The notes below the pieces were generated by a model. It did no database searches. It was not told the origin of the DNA and saw only the letters and a program-made list of their open reading frames with translations. Below, piece after piece: positions 40,390 to 51,930 of a DNA stretch of 64,000 bases. The stretch comes from Cordylochernes scorpioides (Eukaryota > Arthropoda > Arachnida > Pseudoscorpiones > Chernetidae), in NCBI GenBank assembly GCA_030710605.1, contig CP092863.1:56138507-56202506 (forward strand), written 5' to 3'. Both the position numbers and the translations under genes were made by a program. The number at the start of each line of letters is the position of its first letter. Position 1 is the first letter of the stretch.

Positions 40390-41481
40390 CTAGCCGAATG
40401 ACCCGGACAACGCCCGGGTTTTACCCGATTAAATGCTTTTATTCAAATACTATTCGTTATAATTATAAATTGGCGCCGTGGATGTCATTCTTGTGAAACG
40501 TCCCGCTCCAAACTTTGTGTCTGAGAAGCGATATTTTTATAAAGAGATGATCTGAAGCCCTGGAGGTTGTAGCTCTGTCGCGCAAACCACTCAGCCTGTC
40601 TCCCCGCTGCTCTGCAGTCTCTGAAGCCCTGGCGGTTGTAGCTCTCTCTCGCTTAGCCTTTAGCCGGGCCTCAAGCTGCTGTTCTGTCTCTGAAGCCCTG
40701 GAGGTTTAGCTCTCTCTCGCGTAGCCTTTAGCCGGGCCTCACGCTGCTGTTCTGTCTCTGAAGCATGCGAATCACTGAATCTCTCCCGCAGATTAGCAAG
40801 TATACGCTCTCTTTCTATAGGCGTTTCGTTAGCACATTGTTGTTTCCTTTTTTAGCCTCTGCTTGGCAGTGGCCAAAAGCCTTGCGTTTTTTAGGAGGCA
40901 TTCAACTTTCTGAAAAAAATACTGCAAAGAAATGATACAACACAATCTGAATTATATATATGTTGCCTAGAAATTGAGATAAGAGCTTCAGTAAAGAAAA
41001 GGTTAGTCATGAAGATGGTAGTCTTTAAAAAAATATGTAAAATTTCTGCAAAAGAAGAATACTCCGCATATAAGTTATAAAAAATTCGATATTAAAATAA
41101 AAAATTGAATGAATAACTAAATATTATATTTTTTAAACAAAATGTAAATTTTAAAAAGAGGATATATAAATATATTGAATTTAAAGAATAGTTATATATA
41201 TCGTACATAAAGATGGCGCCACGACTTAGGTCATTGGACCATTACTTCGCATTTTCCCCGCTAGAGGCACTACTTTCGAGCTAAAGGGCAAATTTCCACG
41301 CAAATTTGCATATAACTCGATAAATATTCTATATAGAGACCTCAAATATTCACTATAGTTTTTCAATAGTTAACTCTATATACTGTTAAAATTTCAGTCA
41401 GATTAGTTACGTATTGTGGACGTGTATAGCCGACATAGGAACAAACACACATACATACACTGACTTTTATATATATAGGGA
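40390..41481 (-). mobile_element. complete but internally deleted Helitron, 1092 bp
   Basis: Minus-strand 5' end TCCCTATATATATAAAAG at 41481 with A before it. The 3' end is a hairpin ACCCGG-loop-CCGGGT, a short spacer and CTAG at 40390-40393 with T after it, so the A|T target is intact. The 5' region contains TAGTTGACT-type and CGGCTATACACG segments shared with 58700-58780. The only coding remnant is an N-terminal fragment (40440-40890) right beside the 3' end, so the Rep-helicase core has been lost. Confidence 0.85.
40440..40890 (-). pseudogene. Helitron protein N-terminal fragment with Arg/Glu repeats
   Basis: Starts MPPKKRKAFGHC at about 40891. After a frameshift it continues ETPIERERILANLRERF, then about 26-residue repeats of the type RASETEQQREARLKAKRERA. 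At DNA level this is about 3 tandem copies of a ~75-80 bp unit (CTCTGAAGCCCTGG...). Such charged repeats precede the Rep domain in some invertebrate Helitrons. Frameshifts between repeats and loss of everything downstream make it non-functional. Confidence 0.65.
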
Positions 41482-41499
41482 TATGTGATGAGGCATCCT

Positions 41500-42000
41500 G
41501 TCGATTCTCGCTATAGCTGTGATAACTGAGGGTCAAACCTGTAGTAACCGAGAGGGACAGTCAGGGCGTGGAGAGTTTTCCAGTACCTCTCTGCATCTTG
41601 GAGGACCTTTAACAGTTCGCACAGAGTACAGGCAGTCGTGGTCGAGGCAGATTGGAAAGCTTGGGAATGACCACACACAAAAAACGAAGAGACACAGTTG
41701 TAGTAGGAAAGTTCCGTGAACAGATATAAGTCGAGCTAAGAGCAAGATGGAGATAGAAGAGTTCTTACTGTTCTACATGGTCGATGAGGTGGACCTGGGT
41801 ACAACCGACGAGGGCTCACGCTGATGGTGAAGTGACTCTATTTTCGGCTAGGGCAGAGGTCTTATATATCTTTGCCGAGGGGGTGGTATGCGGGAGAATG
41901 GACTTAGAGCGGGTGCAAAGGGCGTGGGGCGTCTGCCATATTCTACACCCGTTGACCTTGATGGAACGACCTTTCAAATCCTTCTTTAGGGTTGTTGGAT
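41500..42000 (-). repeat. possible diverged R-type repeat, inverted
   Basis: On the minus strand a TATA-like AGATATATAAGACC (about 41865) is followed by GC-richer sequence and, at the far end, AATCGACAGGAT (about 41505), the same order as in the R copies. Similarity in between is low by eye. Confidence 0.35.
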
Positions 42001-42029
42001 TTCTATCTCGATTTATTGCTTAGCTCAGC

Positions 42030-43600
42030 TCTTAATCTATTACATAGTTTTATTTATTCATCCTCAGTTTGTACAAAGTACATTACATATGGTAATGCAA
42101 TGACACATGTCAATCATGCGTAAAATTATTTATAGATGTGTCTCTATATACAACATGACAATCTTGTTATAAGTATTATACAATATAGGGTTGTGGGTTT
42201 AAATTACCATATATGGGCCCCGGGAGTGAAAGGGTATATCCGGGTTTAAACGGGTAAAGCCTCTCTAACACAGGTAAGTAATTAAAATTTATTTTAATTA
42301 ATTTAAACTGTAAGGGATAAAAAGGGCTATAACAAGATGATTCGTTTGGATATATCTGAAAATAATAAAAATAAAACGTATGTTTAATTTAAAAGTTATG
42401 ATATTCATTATAAAATAGAAATTTAGATAAAAACATCGTTTGATAAAAAAATAATAATGATGAATAAAATAAAAAGATGATAAAAAAAATGACATTCTAA
42501 GAGATTATTGGCGGGCGTTGGAAAAGGCTAGAGGTTAAAGAATATGCAATTGTAAGTATTACACATGCAACCAAATACTTAGATCCAGATGCAAAGCGAG
42601 GATATAGACTTGAGCGTCTTCCTAGGCAATGTTTCACTGCGATCCTGTATGAGGCTTAAAGTGCTTTGTCACAATGATAGGGTTATTGGGTTGAAAAGTT
42701 GTTTAATAAAAGGTTGTTCATTAATATTATTGTGAAAGGGGTGAAATAGAGCCATGCGATAAGTAGAATTGTTGTAGCGACAGTCTTGACTTAAAATCAA
42801 AGGTTTATTGTGGTCCGCTAGAGCTAAAAATAAAAAATAAAAGTTGTGAACGCTTTGTGCATGCGTTGGTGATTTTGCTCTGCGGATGATTGAAATAAAC
42901 TTTTGAAACGTGTTCAAGCAAGAAGTTGGGATTTTTAAATCTGGGGAACTGTGTTCAAAGAGTTTGTTGAAATTACGAAATAAAAAAAAATTGTCAAGCA
43001 GAACTGTCGTTTTTCTACGTTGATGTGAAGCAATGGCTGATATAGATAGTAGTGAAAAGTACACTGAAGAGGTTAGAGAAATAGATTGTTGTATGAGCCC
43101 GAAATTGAAATGAAAAATAAAAGTGAAATTGAAAAAAAAAAAAGATTTTTTTAATAATGTTGGATTAAAATTTTGTGATTATATAATTGAAAGGTAAAAA
43201 ATAAAATCTTTTATACCAAAATAGAATATAATTAAATATTGTTATAATGATTAGATGAAGGTTTGGTAGTGGCATGGGACAAAAGTATTTCTTCTAGAGA
43301 GAAGTTATCAATGTGGTGTGTAGGTTGTATAAATAGAAAATTGAGAAGCCCACAATTTATTGGCTGGGTGGGTTACTAAAATTTTGTATTGTGTTATCAA
43401 TTAACATGTAAAATGTTCGATATGTAGAAAAAATTTAGAGATTTACACAGGATCAAAAAATATTAAAATGTTCAATTTTGGGTAGGTCTTGTTCAAATTC
43501 CAATATCTAAATGTTTTAAAAGTTAGGTTAAGATATCGACTGCTAATATAGTAAATGGTGTAGAATAAAAGGAATGTAGGACACGGCCCTAATTTACTGA
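42030..43600. other. AT-rich region with one unexplained 131-codon ORF
   Basis: The minus-strand frame 42669-43064 is the longest open stretch here without TE motifs. It shows no domain I recognise and its residue mix looks like chance translation of AT-rich DNA. No other feature is supported. Confidence 0.35.
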
Positions 43601-43940
43601 GGGCGAGTTAGGGGGAAGGGTGGCGATGGATTTAATGACGCGGAAATGTTGTCTCGAGATGTTCAGTCTATCATCACTGGGGCCTTTGGTATGTCAACTA
43701 GCGGTGTCCATGTCCATTTTTACGACCGGGGTGCGATGGGACAGTGATTGGGACAGCCTCACTATCGCCAGAAACCTCTTGAATGCCTTTACATGCAGTA
43801 AGAGTTCGATAATATCATTATAGGAATCCTTCCTATCACCGTAAAGAATGAGGTTATAATTGAGACACGCTACTAGCTTTTTGTAAAGTGGCCTTAATGG
43901 CTCACGAAATGGTAACTTTTGAAGGTTACTCATGGATCTC
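43600..43940. other. GC-balanced block, unrecognised
   Basis: Both strands are open for 65-80 codons (43620-43823 +, 43694-43933 -). The minus frame (PLRPLYKKLVACLNYN...) looks protein-like and continues past its start after one stop, but I cannot assign it. Confidence 0.3.
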
Positions 43941-44109
43941 GGGGTAGCAGTTATACATTCATCTTCATAAATGAAGGCCTAAAAATCCAACACCTTCCTT
44001 TCAAATTGAACATCTAGTCAAGGGGTGAAAAGACGCTATCATAGGTTTATACGGCGTCAAATGTAACAAGTTTCACCGCCAAGATTATCGGCGTGGCAGC
44101 TTCCCCAAG

Positions 44110-45165
44110 AGGGATATGGAGGAACACTCCACCCGACAATTAACTCACCCTCCTTCCATCCAGATATCGCTTTCGTCGGGACCTGTCGCAACTTCACCAG
44201 CTACAGTTAGTTATAATAATCCTGAGGAGACCGCTGCCGCAGAAGCCCCTTTTACCGCGAAGTTTCCTTCTGCCCCAGCAACCAAAGGTGCCGAAGCTCC
44301 ACCAGCGGCGACAGAATAATCTATATAAGGTAAGTTGAACCTGCCTTGAATCGCAGCTCTTGACCCTGCCCCCTGGATCCCAGGTGCAGGACGAAACCAC
44401 TCCTCCAATCAGAGAAAATAATCAACTGGAAAAAAGTCTGAAGCCCTTAAACAGCTAAAAGCGATCCTTGAGCAGCTCCCCGATATTTCGTTCAATTATA
44501 CTGAGGCAAAGGGTATGGAGAAGGAATTAATTGTGCAGACAATCATCTGCCAACGCGCTATGATGAAATTTATTCGTGGCCTGAGTTCCCAGCAGCTGGT
44601 CAGCCTGATAATCCATCTCGATGAACCCATATACCCTGCACAGAACAAAGCCTGCAGCATCTACAAGCGTCTCACCACGATCAGAGATACAGCAAAAAAT
44701 ATCACGCTATTACCTTCCTCAAAACTTCCCGTAATGTGCGTGGCATTGCCGTTCGCGAAGAGAGTGTGGAATTGTGCTGCTTCTTTGAGCAGCACGCAGC
44801 TGATGTCGAATTGATACGAGACACGAACATGCCTCCCTTTAATAACGTTTGGGATATCTCCTTGGGCTACAGCGCCGTTTTCGCTTTATTATCGACAAGG
44901 TTCAGGCTGCATTCAGAGGTGGAGAAATGAACGCCTGGTAGTGCCCATTCCTATTCTACTAAACTTGGGATTATGAAGATGAACTTGAGGCATTTTGTCA
45001 ACGTCTTGTTGACGAAAACGCGAGGAACGAGTACAAGGAATGACCGTGGAGGAATCCATTAGAGCTGCGCTAGACGGCCCCTCGTTCTTGCGCATATGCA
45101 CACGCACTGCGCTTCGCATACTGGAGTGCCACCGCCTTGCCGCAGTTCTTGCACTCAGTCAATAA
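44110..45165 (+). pseudogene. unrecognised degenerate coding sequence
   Basis: A chain of protein-like segments on + in shifting frames: a Pro/Ala/Thr-rich start (44116-44319), a helical region (LKAILEQLPDISF, then MEKELIVQTIICQRAMMKF, 44440-44730), GIAVREESVELCCFFEQHA (44740-44800), NVWDISLGYSAVFALL (about 44850), DYEDELEAFCQRLVDENARNEYKE (about 44970, mid-frame) and MTVEESIRAALDGPSFLRI (about 45042). Composition is much less AT-rich than the flanks, with at least three frameshifts. A Gag-like or ORF1-like origin is possible; no zinc knuckle or catalytic motif is seen. Confidence 0.4.
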
Positions 45166-45169
45166 AACT

Positions 45170-46210
45170 GATATTTTTCAATTGTCTTTTTATCTCTTTA
45201 TCTGTCATTTTATATTTTTATTAGGATATCGAGGCTGTCGCTGGTTATATAAAGTTGTTTTCAACCATCTATGTATATGTGGAAATGCTTTAACCTATAA
45301 AAGAAAGGTAATATGGAATCCTATCCTCGAAAAAATTGAATATTTCTCACCCATATGAATTATTATTCAAAATCGAGATCAGTGCCATAAACCACCAGGA
45401 TCTCTGTCTAATCTCTTCATTTATTAGAAGGTACTACCACATGGAACAGTAAATGGAACATTAAGACGCGAATGTTTCTTTCACACATAAATCAGATTCT
45501 TTCTGCCCTTACTGCAATGAAATAATGCCGGTAACATCAAAGACGGGCTGTATAATATTTCTTATGAGACTTCATAAGATGATAGAAGTTACATCAATTA
45601 CTATAGTTAATGTTACGCGGGTTATCAATTGATTGCTTTCTGTGATATTGGTGATAATTTGTTTAAGGATGGAGCTTTAGCGGTCAACAGTGCTCATATA
45701 TTTCCAATATTTCAGCTAGAACTTTGTCTGAATACTATTTATATCGAAGCTAATTTATTTTCATTTCTGTAAAAGAAAAAACGAAAAATAAGTAGATCAC
45801 ATTAAAATAGGAGCAAGATGGTGTTTGTATATTAAGTATGGGATCTGAGAGCAACGTGTCTCTGCCTTGGTTTGCTAAACAACTTATAATAACTTGGAAT
45901 TTTATTATCCTAAAAATCTTTCTAATGCCTTTCTACAACAATGGTTGACCTTGCCTGAAAATAGAAACGGCCAATATTCCGATTACCCGCTTTCGACAAG
46001 GTATTGGAGTCTATTGAAGCTCTCTTTCCGAGATTATCCCTGTCAGATCCTGAAAAGAGCTAACGTATTTATAGTTACAAGTTGGAGATCCTTGAAGATA
46101 AAATCAAATTATATTTCTGATGTTCCGAATATTAATGACACTATATTTATTCTTGGTATTCGATCAAATTTTTAGTGGCTATACGTCTTGATAAACTAGC
46201 CCAGAATATA
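45170..46210. other. unassigned AT-rich spacer
   Basis: No recognised feature; the longest frame (45894-46175) has no motif. Confidence 0.45.
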
Positions 46211-46649
46211 CGTTTTGGATTCAACTCAGTATAAACACTACGAAGAAGCTACTCTACTTCCTTCCTTGGCTAAACCAAGTTACGTGAAGTACAATGAGGG
46301 TTATGACGTTCATCGCACTGAATTATTATTTTATTATGCTGTCCCGTTTCGAGTGTCGTAACAATATCTAACACAATAACATTACTTAAAAATACTAACT
46401 TTTCGCGAATTATATCTGTGAAACATTTAGGTTCATAAAAAAAAAACATATTATTTTATCAACTCGCAACCTCAACTCAAGGTTTAAAAAATCTATCGAG
46501 GTAAATGCACACATATAAGTTTTATTTTGAATCAATTACTATTGTTCTTACAAAGATATGTCTTATATTCCGTAAACAAGCTGTCACAAATCATCCGAAC
46601 AATGTATTGATGCACTGATATATTTTTTTACTTGAAATATTCATATATA

Positions 46650-46945
46650 TGTGGCAATATATAATAATAATAAGGTGGGGAGAGAGAAATAATCACACCA
46701 CAAGTTGGAAGATGAACCCAGACAACCAGAGAGAGAAGGGGAGAGCGCCGGGCCCGGCAACAGCCGGACCGTTCGTGTCGAACACAATTCCCCAACTGAC
46801 TTAATAGTCCCGAGAACTCCGGGCTCCTCTTGTCGCCCCTTGGAATGTCGCTCGTGTCTCAAATGACCGGACTTTAGCTGCCCGTCTCTCTCTGCGTTGA
46901 CTGTAGGTTTGCTTTATTATTCCAGGAAGAGTATATATTATGACA
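46650..46945 (-). repeat. solo-LTR-like repeat S, copy 2
   Basis: Inverted relative of 40054-40371: on the minus strand TGTCATAATAT start and TATTGCCACA end, flanked by (TA)n. Confidence 0.6.
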
Positions 46946-47061
46946 TGTATATATTTAAACATATATTATATGTGTAAACTATGATGAATAAAATTAATAT
47001 TTGTGCAATATTCCTTATTATAAAATAAATGAAGCTTCCAGGGTTAAGTATCTCGTGCAAC

Positions 47062-47105
47062 TTTTTATTTTCAAGCTTTCGGACTTGTCAGTCCTTCAAC
47101 AGGAT
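47062..47105 (-). ncRNA. isolated PLE tail with hammerhead-like core
   Basis: Minus strand CCUGUUGAAGGACU-GACA-AGUCCGAAAGCUUG. Stem II is a perfect GGACU/AGUCC helix, different in sequence from those of the two other PLE tails, and GAAAGCU is shared. The core word CUGUUGA has U for A6. No RT or endonuclease is attached. Confidence 0.5.
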
Positions 47106-47405
47106 TATCACGTTAATAACTTAATAATAATTACTATTTTTATATACACATTATTATATACATATTTTAAATACTTATTATATATTGAGAGAAAATATAT
47201 TACATTATTTATGTTTTGGATTCAACTCAGCATAAACACTACGAAGAAGCTACTCTACTTCCTTCCTTGGCTAAACCAAGTTTCGTGAAGTACAATGAGG
47301 GTTATGACGTTCATCACACTGAATTATATTTTATCATGCTGTCCCGTTTCGGGTGTCGTAACAATATTTAACTCAATAATATTGCATAAAAATACAAACT
47401 TTTCG

Positions 47406-48399
47406 CGCATTTGCTGATTTGACGCTATAAATTATTATTTCGCACCTTATCAATAGAAGCTGTGAGTATATAGCTTGATATTCACTTGAGAATGATATCT
47501 TTACAAATTCGCATCAAAAGAGAATCTCCTACCATGCTGACATTACGCCAGGCCATAGACAGTGGGAGTGTGTCACGGCACGTTGAGATTAATAGACCTT
47601 CTCCATTACTGGGGCCGTTAACTCCACACATCTATTACCTACACCGCGGAGATTTCAGCCGGACATTTATATCCTAGCGAGATGGCATTTGTACGTCTAC
47701 ACAAAGTGATCTATTTTCATTTGTAGGGGGTAATTAATATAACTGTTTTTATGCTTTATAATATAATGTGAGATTAATAATTTAATATTGATATAAGTGA
47801 AATATATTTATCTCTCTCTCTCTGAACTATTATATATATACAGAATGATCCAAAAGTCCCGCATAACTTTAAAAATTAAAAACTGCGCGAATATTTGCGC
47901 TGGACAATGCGGTAAACACCATTGTGTTCAGGATGCAATGGGAAATTTTATGGCAAACAATGAAATATTCGCAATTTATTTTAGTTACAATTTTATTAGC
48001 TAGATGGCGCTCTACCAAAATCAGAGATTCAGCGGCCAAATTGTTTTATAAATTGAAATATATAACTGATCGACACGTATTTTTCTTTTAGAATACCAGG
48101 AAAGAACCCTAATAATATCAAATGATAAATTAATAAAACACCGTTTCGCCAAAGGTAGAAGAATTGGTTGACGATTTTAAATACAATCTGAGATATGTAA
48201 AATAGGTATATGCAAATTAAAACATGTAGCAAAAAAATAAACGATATTTTAGATGCGGTTTGCTGGAATCCTCTCAGCTATTTAAATTTCGAAGATAATA
48301 AATTTCTATTTTTTTAAATTCAACTCTCTATCAATATCGATTATATTTATTTTAATTCATTTGAAAAATATTTATCTATCTCTGATGATTTATTTTACT
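47406..48399. other. AT-rich spacer with a mariner-type terminus
   Basis: At about 47840 the sequence ATACAGAATGATCCAAAAGTCC resembles the terminal repeat of mariner-superfamily elements; no partner terminus was found. TAGATGGCGCTCT at 48001 is a fragment of the ATATCCTGACC repeat family. Nothing else recognised. Confidence 0.4.
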
Positions 48400-49074
48400 C
48401 TGGAATGCCGTTGTTGTTTTTGTCGTGTCCAATAAAGAGCCTCAGATGTCTCCATGCATCTCTATCACAGCAGCAGTAATGTCCACTATCTTGGGTGTGT
48501 AAAGCTGCTGCTCTGGGTCTATGTCAATTTTCTGCAAGGCTGCGGGCATGAGAATATGTGGGTGGGTGTTAGTTCCAAACCAAGACAGTTGTTGCATGTT
48601 CTATAGGTTCTTGTGCTATCTGTATGTATTGTCATCATTCCTTTATAGTGTTTTGTTCTAAGTCTTGTTATAATTTTGTCATTTTTCTCTCAGAGTTTAT
48701 TTCACATTTTGATATTTTCTTATTTTATGTTTAATTATAATGTATTTTGCAAAAGCATTAGCGTCAAATAATGACATTTGTTCTTTCCTTGGCTCAACTT
48801 TCTGGCTTCCTTTGCCAATTCAACTGCCATTTCATTACCCCTGATCCCAGCATGAGCAGGAATCCATTGTGGAATGCAGTTATTCTCCAATGATTCCAGT
48901 TGGGTAAGAAACGAGTGTAATTTCTGTGTGATTTTAGTATTGCCCTTCTGAATTGCTTCTAGATCGGATATGAAGTCGCTGTATATTAAAATTCCTTCTT
49001 CTTGATGCAGAGATGGTTGGTTAAGGCATACATCAAGAGCTTTCCGTATATAGTCATAGTGTCAGTATAGTGTC
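48400..49074 (-). pseudogene. LINE (family B) RNase H and CCHC C-terminus
   Basis: The second part of a LINE split by LINE A. From 49060: ILIYSDFISDLEAI and WIPAHAGIRGNEMAVELAKEA, the RNase H blocks of I/Jockey-type elements. Then KIITRLRTKHYKG and a zinc finger CNNCLGLELTPTHIFSC (about 48570). The usual Asp in GNExAD is lost (GNEMAV), and frameshifts occur after the zinc finger. Confidence 0.88.
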
Positions 49075-50533
49075 AGTTCACAAGTGAAGTTTGTGTGTGT
49101 GTGTGTGTGTGACAATTTGACAATTAAACATTATTTATTGTCTTCTAGACTATGTTACATATCAAAGAGAGAGAGAGAGAGAAGAAAATATATACAAAAA
49201 GAATTAAATATATACATATATAAATTTACAAGGGGGCTAAAAGTAGGAGACCTCGGCGCTGGAGGGTCCTGGACCAGGCGATGAGCGGGTCCTCCACCGC
49301 TTCTCCGAGCCCAACCTGGACAAAGTAGCGATAGATTCGCAACTTTGCCGACGCCAGGATGGAAAGGGCGTCGTCCTCAAGGCCGGACCCGCCGAAGATC
49401 CAAGCCTGCAGGTCAGGGGGCCGCCCTATGATGTTGAAGGCCTCTCTGATGAGAGGCCTGATGGAACGGCAGCACCAGTAACGGTGGCCGAGGGAGCGGT
49501 CGATGGACCCGCAGGCAGGACAGGAGGGGCCGACCGAGGCAGGATGGGCCGGATGGGGCAGGGCGTGGAGGGCTAGCTTGAGAGCTGCGTCGGCCTCGTA
49601 CCCGAATAGGCGCAGCGCCGCAGCGAGGCCCAGTCGATCCTGGATGGTGGATTGATGGTGGGCGTCCATCTCGCCAGGAATCTGGAAATGGGCGTGGCGG
49701 CGAGGCGCGGACGATCCAGGGCCCGTCGGGCCGAGCGGGTCGTGAGGCCGTTGAGGAACGGCGTAGCCGTCCCTCGTAGCACCACGGCCGCAGCAAAAGA
49801 GCTAGATGAGGGTGCAGACTCCGCCCCGAAGCCCACGGCGTTCTCGGAGGTCAGCCTCCGACAGAAGGCGCCCAGGGCCGCGGCGTCAGTCAGGGCCGAG
49901 CGCGTAGGGCGGGCGATGAGGTGTTCCTCCTCGATGAGGTCCCGGACTCGGGCTCCGCTCCAGCGGGCGGGGGCCAGGAGGTCGGGAGGGCGGAGGAACC
50001 GGCAGCCGCCGATGATGGGGAGGTCCAGCAGCTGAGCCGTGGGGACCGCCCGGTGGTTGAGGCCCAGGATGTTGGAGGCCTCCTCCCATAGCTTCAGCAA
50101 CCGGAGACGGCGGGGCTGGAGACCGGAGCCGTCCGGTGGAGGGTGGATCCAGGCTTCCCCGCTGTTGCTGCCGACCAGCCAGCTGAAGGCATTTCTGCCC
50201 CCGCGGAGCGCGACCTGCACCCCCTTGAGGCAGGCGAGCTGGAGCTGGGTCGCGAGGTCGAGGAGGCCGAGGCCTCCGATGGCAACTGGCCTCGCCATGA
50301 CATCGGCGGGAAGCCACGCCGTGTGGTCCTGTCCCCAGACGAATCTCGCCAGTCGGGCCTGCAGCTTGGCGATGGTCGGGGGTGATGGTAGGTAGCCATG
50401 CAGGTGGTGCTGGATGACAGAGCCCACCAGCGTGTTCGCCGCTCTTGCTCGCCCGACGAAGGAGAGGCCGCGGGTGAAGGGCGTCCATTTGCGGCATGCA
50501 GTCTCCAGGAGGGCCAGGAGATGCTGCTCCCGT
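49075..50533 (-). mobile_element. LINE (family A) copy 2, nested in LINE B
   Basis: 5'-truncated insertion lying inside the RNase H of LINE B: coding of B stops at KISSHT (about 50535) and resumes at HYDYIRKAL (about 49060). The 3' end on the minus strand has AATAAATAATG and a (CA)n tract (seen as (GT)n at 49090-49111). The right junction also shows GTGTGTGTGA, so insertion at, or duplication of, a (CA)n tract is likely. GC-rich compared with everything around it. Confidence 0.85.
49226..50527 (-). pseudogene. LINE A ORF2 C-terminal region
   Basis: Two overlapping open frames. The first (50527 down to 49573) reads LLALLETACRKWTPF, then HLHGYLPSPPTIAKLQARLARFVWG and GLGLLDL (the typical post-RT region of LINEs), ending with ISRFLARWTPTINPPSRIDWAS. 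After a frameshift at about 49610 the second (to 49226) continues GYEADAALKLALHALP, the CCHC-type finger CPACGSIDRSLGHRYWCC at about 49500, and an alpha-helical tail. RT palm and endonuclease are absent because of 5' truncation. Confidence 0.88.
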
Positions 50534-51930
50534 GTGTGTGACGATATCTTTCCTTCTTTGATTTTGATGTGTTTTCTATCTTGCAGTATTATGTTAATTC
50601 CGGCCCCTCCACAACTCAGGGTAAGGTCTGATGATCCATCTGTATATGCTGTTAAATAATTTCTCTAATCGCATAAACCAATGGTGTCAAGTCCTTTCTT
50701 TTTAAGTATATTTTTGTTTTCTTTTTTATTGCAGGGTTTATTCAGGTAAAGTTTGATGATTACATTTGATGGCAAAGGGGTAGGAAATATTGGTTCTTCT
50801 TCAATTTGAAATTCATTATGTTTCATATTCATGCCCTTTCTAATATTTTTGTCGTACTGAAGTGTTGAAGATCTTTTGAGTCTTTCTTTTTGTGTCGAGT
50901 TTAAATAGGTTATATGGGATATGTGTTCTGATTCTTTACTTTTTAAGCTATTCGTGAATTTTATTGTTTTTTATTGTCTTCTGCTTTCGAGTAGGTCTAG
51001 ACCACATTCTCTCTGAATTTTCTCAATGTTGGTAGATGAAACAGCACCAGTGATTATTTTGGCCGCTTTTGCATGAACACTGTCTAGTCTTCCTTTTAGT
51101 GATGAACTTGAGGGAGTTCAGACGGGTGTTGCATATTCCATTATTGGCCTTATTAAGGTGATACATGTTGTTCAGAGAATTTTGGGTTTTGCTTCCCAAT
51201 TTGTTCCACATAGCCTTCTCAGAATGTTTAGGTTTCTGGTAGCTCTATTTGAGGTGCTAATTATGTGTTCTGTAAATCGCAATTCCTCATCAAGTATCAC
51301 ACCTAGGTATTTTTGAGATCTAATTCTATTAATTATATGGTTGTTTATGCTTATTTTTATGTTATATTTATGCCTTTTTTCCTGTCAGTGGAGAAGATGC
51401 ATAGGTTTGTTTTTATTGGGTTTATGGTCATTTTGAGTTTCATTGCCCACTTCTCCAGTTCTCTCATTGTTGTGTTCAGTATTTTTTTCTGATTTTTCTA
51501 TACTGCTACTTGTGTGCCTTATGGCTATATCATCTGCATAACAGGCAACTTTAGTGTCTTCAGTGAAGTAAGGATGGATGTCTTTAATATTGTGTCGTAA
51601 TTAGACGTACAACAACTCAAACTTAACCATGACTCTTTATTTAGCTCTTATTCTTCTCGTTTGGCCAACATCAAATGTCCAATTTATATACACATGTATT
51701 CTTACATAATGAGGCTTCAAAAATGAAAATAATCTTCATCTATTTAGATGCACAACAGTTAATATATAGTAAGAAGAGTAGAGGACTGAGCACAGATCCC
51801 TGAGGTACACCAGCCCATGTTCTTCGGTTCTTGGAAAATGCTCCATTGACCGAACCTTTATCCTTCTTCCCCTTAATCGCCCCTGCCATCGCACACACCT
51901 TTTGCCTGTGGTTGTTTATGTGTTGTAGTT
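50534..51930 (-). pseudogene. LINE (family B) RT and RNase H start
   Basis: Minus strand from 51930: SVNGAFSKNRRTWAGVPQGSVLSPLLF (about 51800, mid-frame), an inserted segment (51591-51758), then YADDIAIRHTSS (catalytic YADD, about 51540), a thumb with QKYLGVILDEELRF (about 51300), a post-RT region and the RNase H start AYTDGSSDLTL (about 50630). Several stops and shifts. The N-terminal RT and endonuclease are missing (5' truncation near 51930). Confidence 0.88.
51591..51758. mobile_element. 168 bp insertion in LINE B, possible solo LTR
   Basis: The insertion begins TGTGTCGTAATT and ends GCACAACAG, and TTAATAT occurs directly on both sides (51584-51590 and 51759-51765). It interrupts the reverse transcriptase between its VPQGSVLSP and YADD motifs. 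TG/CA-like ends suggest a solo LTR, but a 7 bp duplication is long for that. Confidence 0.5.

Larger units (their letters stand above)
46212..47405 (+). repeat. pair of ~193 bp direct repeats 1 kb apart
   Basis: 46212-46403 and 47211-47405 are almost identical (GTTTTGGATTCAACTCAG to AACTTTTCGCG). Between them lie an inverted solo-LTR-like repeat S (46650-46945) and a PLE tail (47062-47105). They could be LTRs of a small nonautonomous element or a duplication of a longer repeat; no TG/CA ends or target duplication are clear. Confidence 0.7.

Noticed and set aside
42669-43064. 131-codon minus-strand ORF as a gene
   Set aside because: No domain, no start context and AT-driven residue composition; listed only as unexplained.
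49652-50395. Plus-strand and alternative minus frames over LINE A
   Set aside because: Shadows of the GC-rich LINE coding strand; the protein motifs are only in the minus frames reported.
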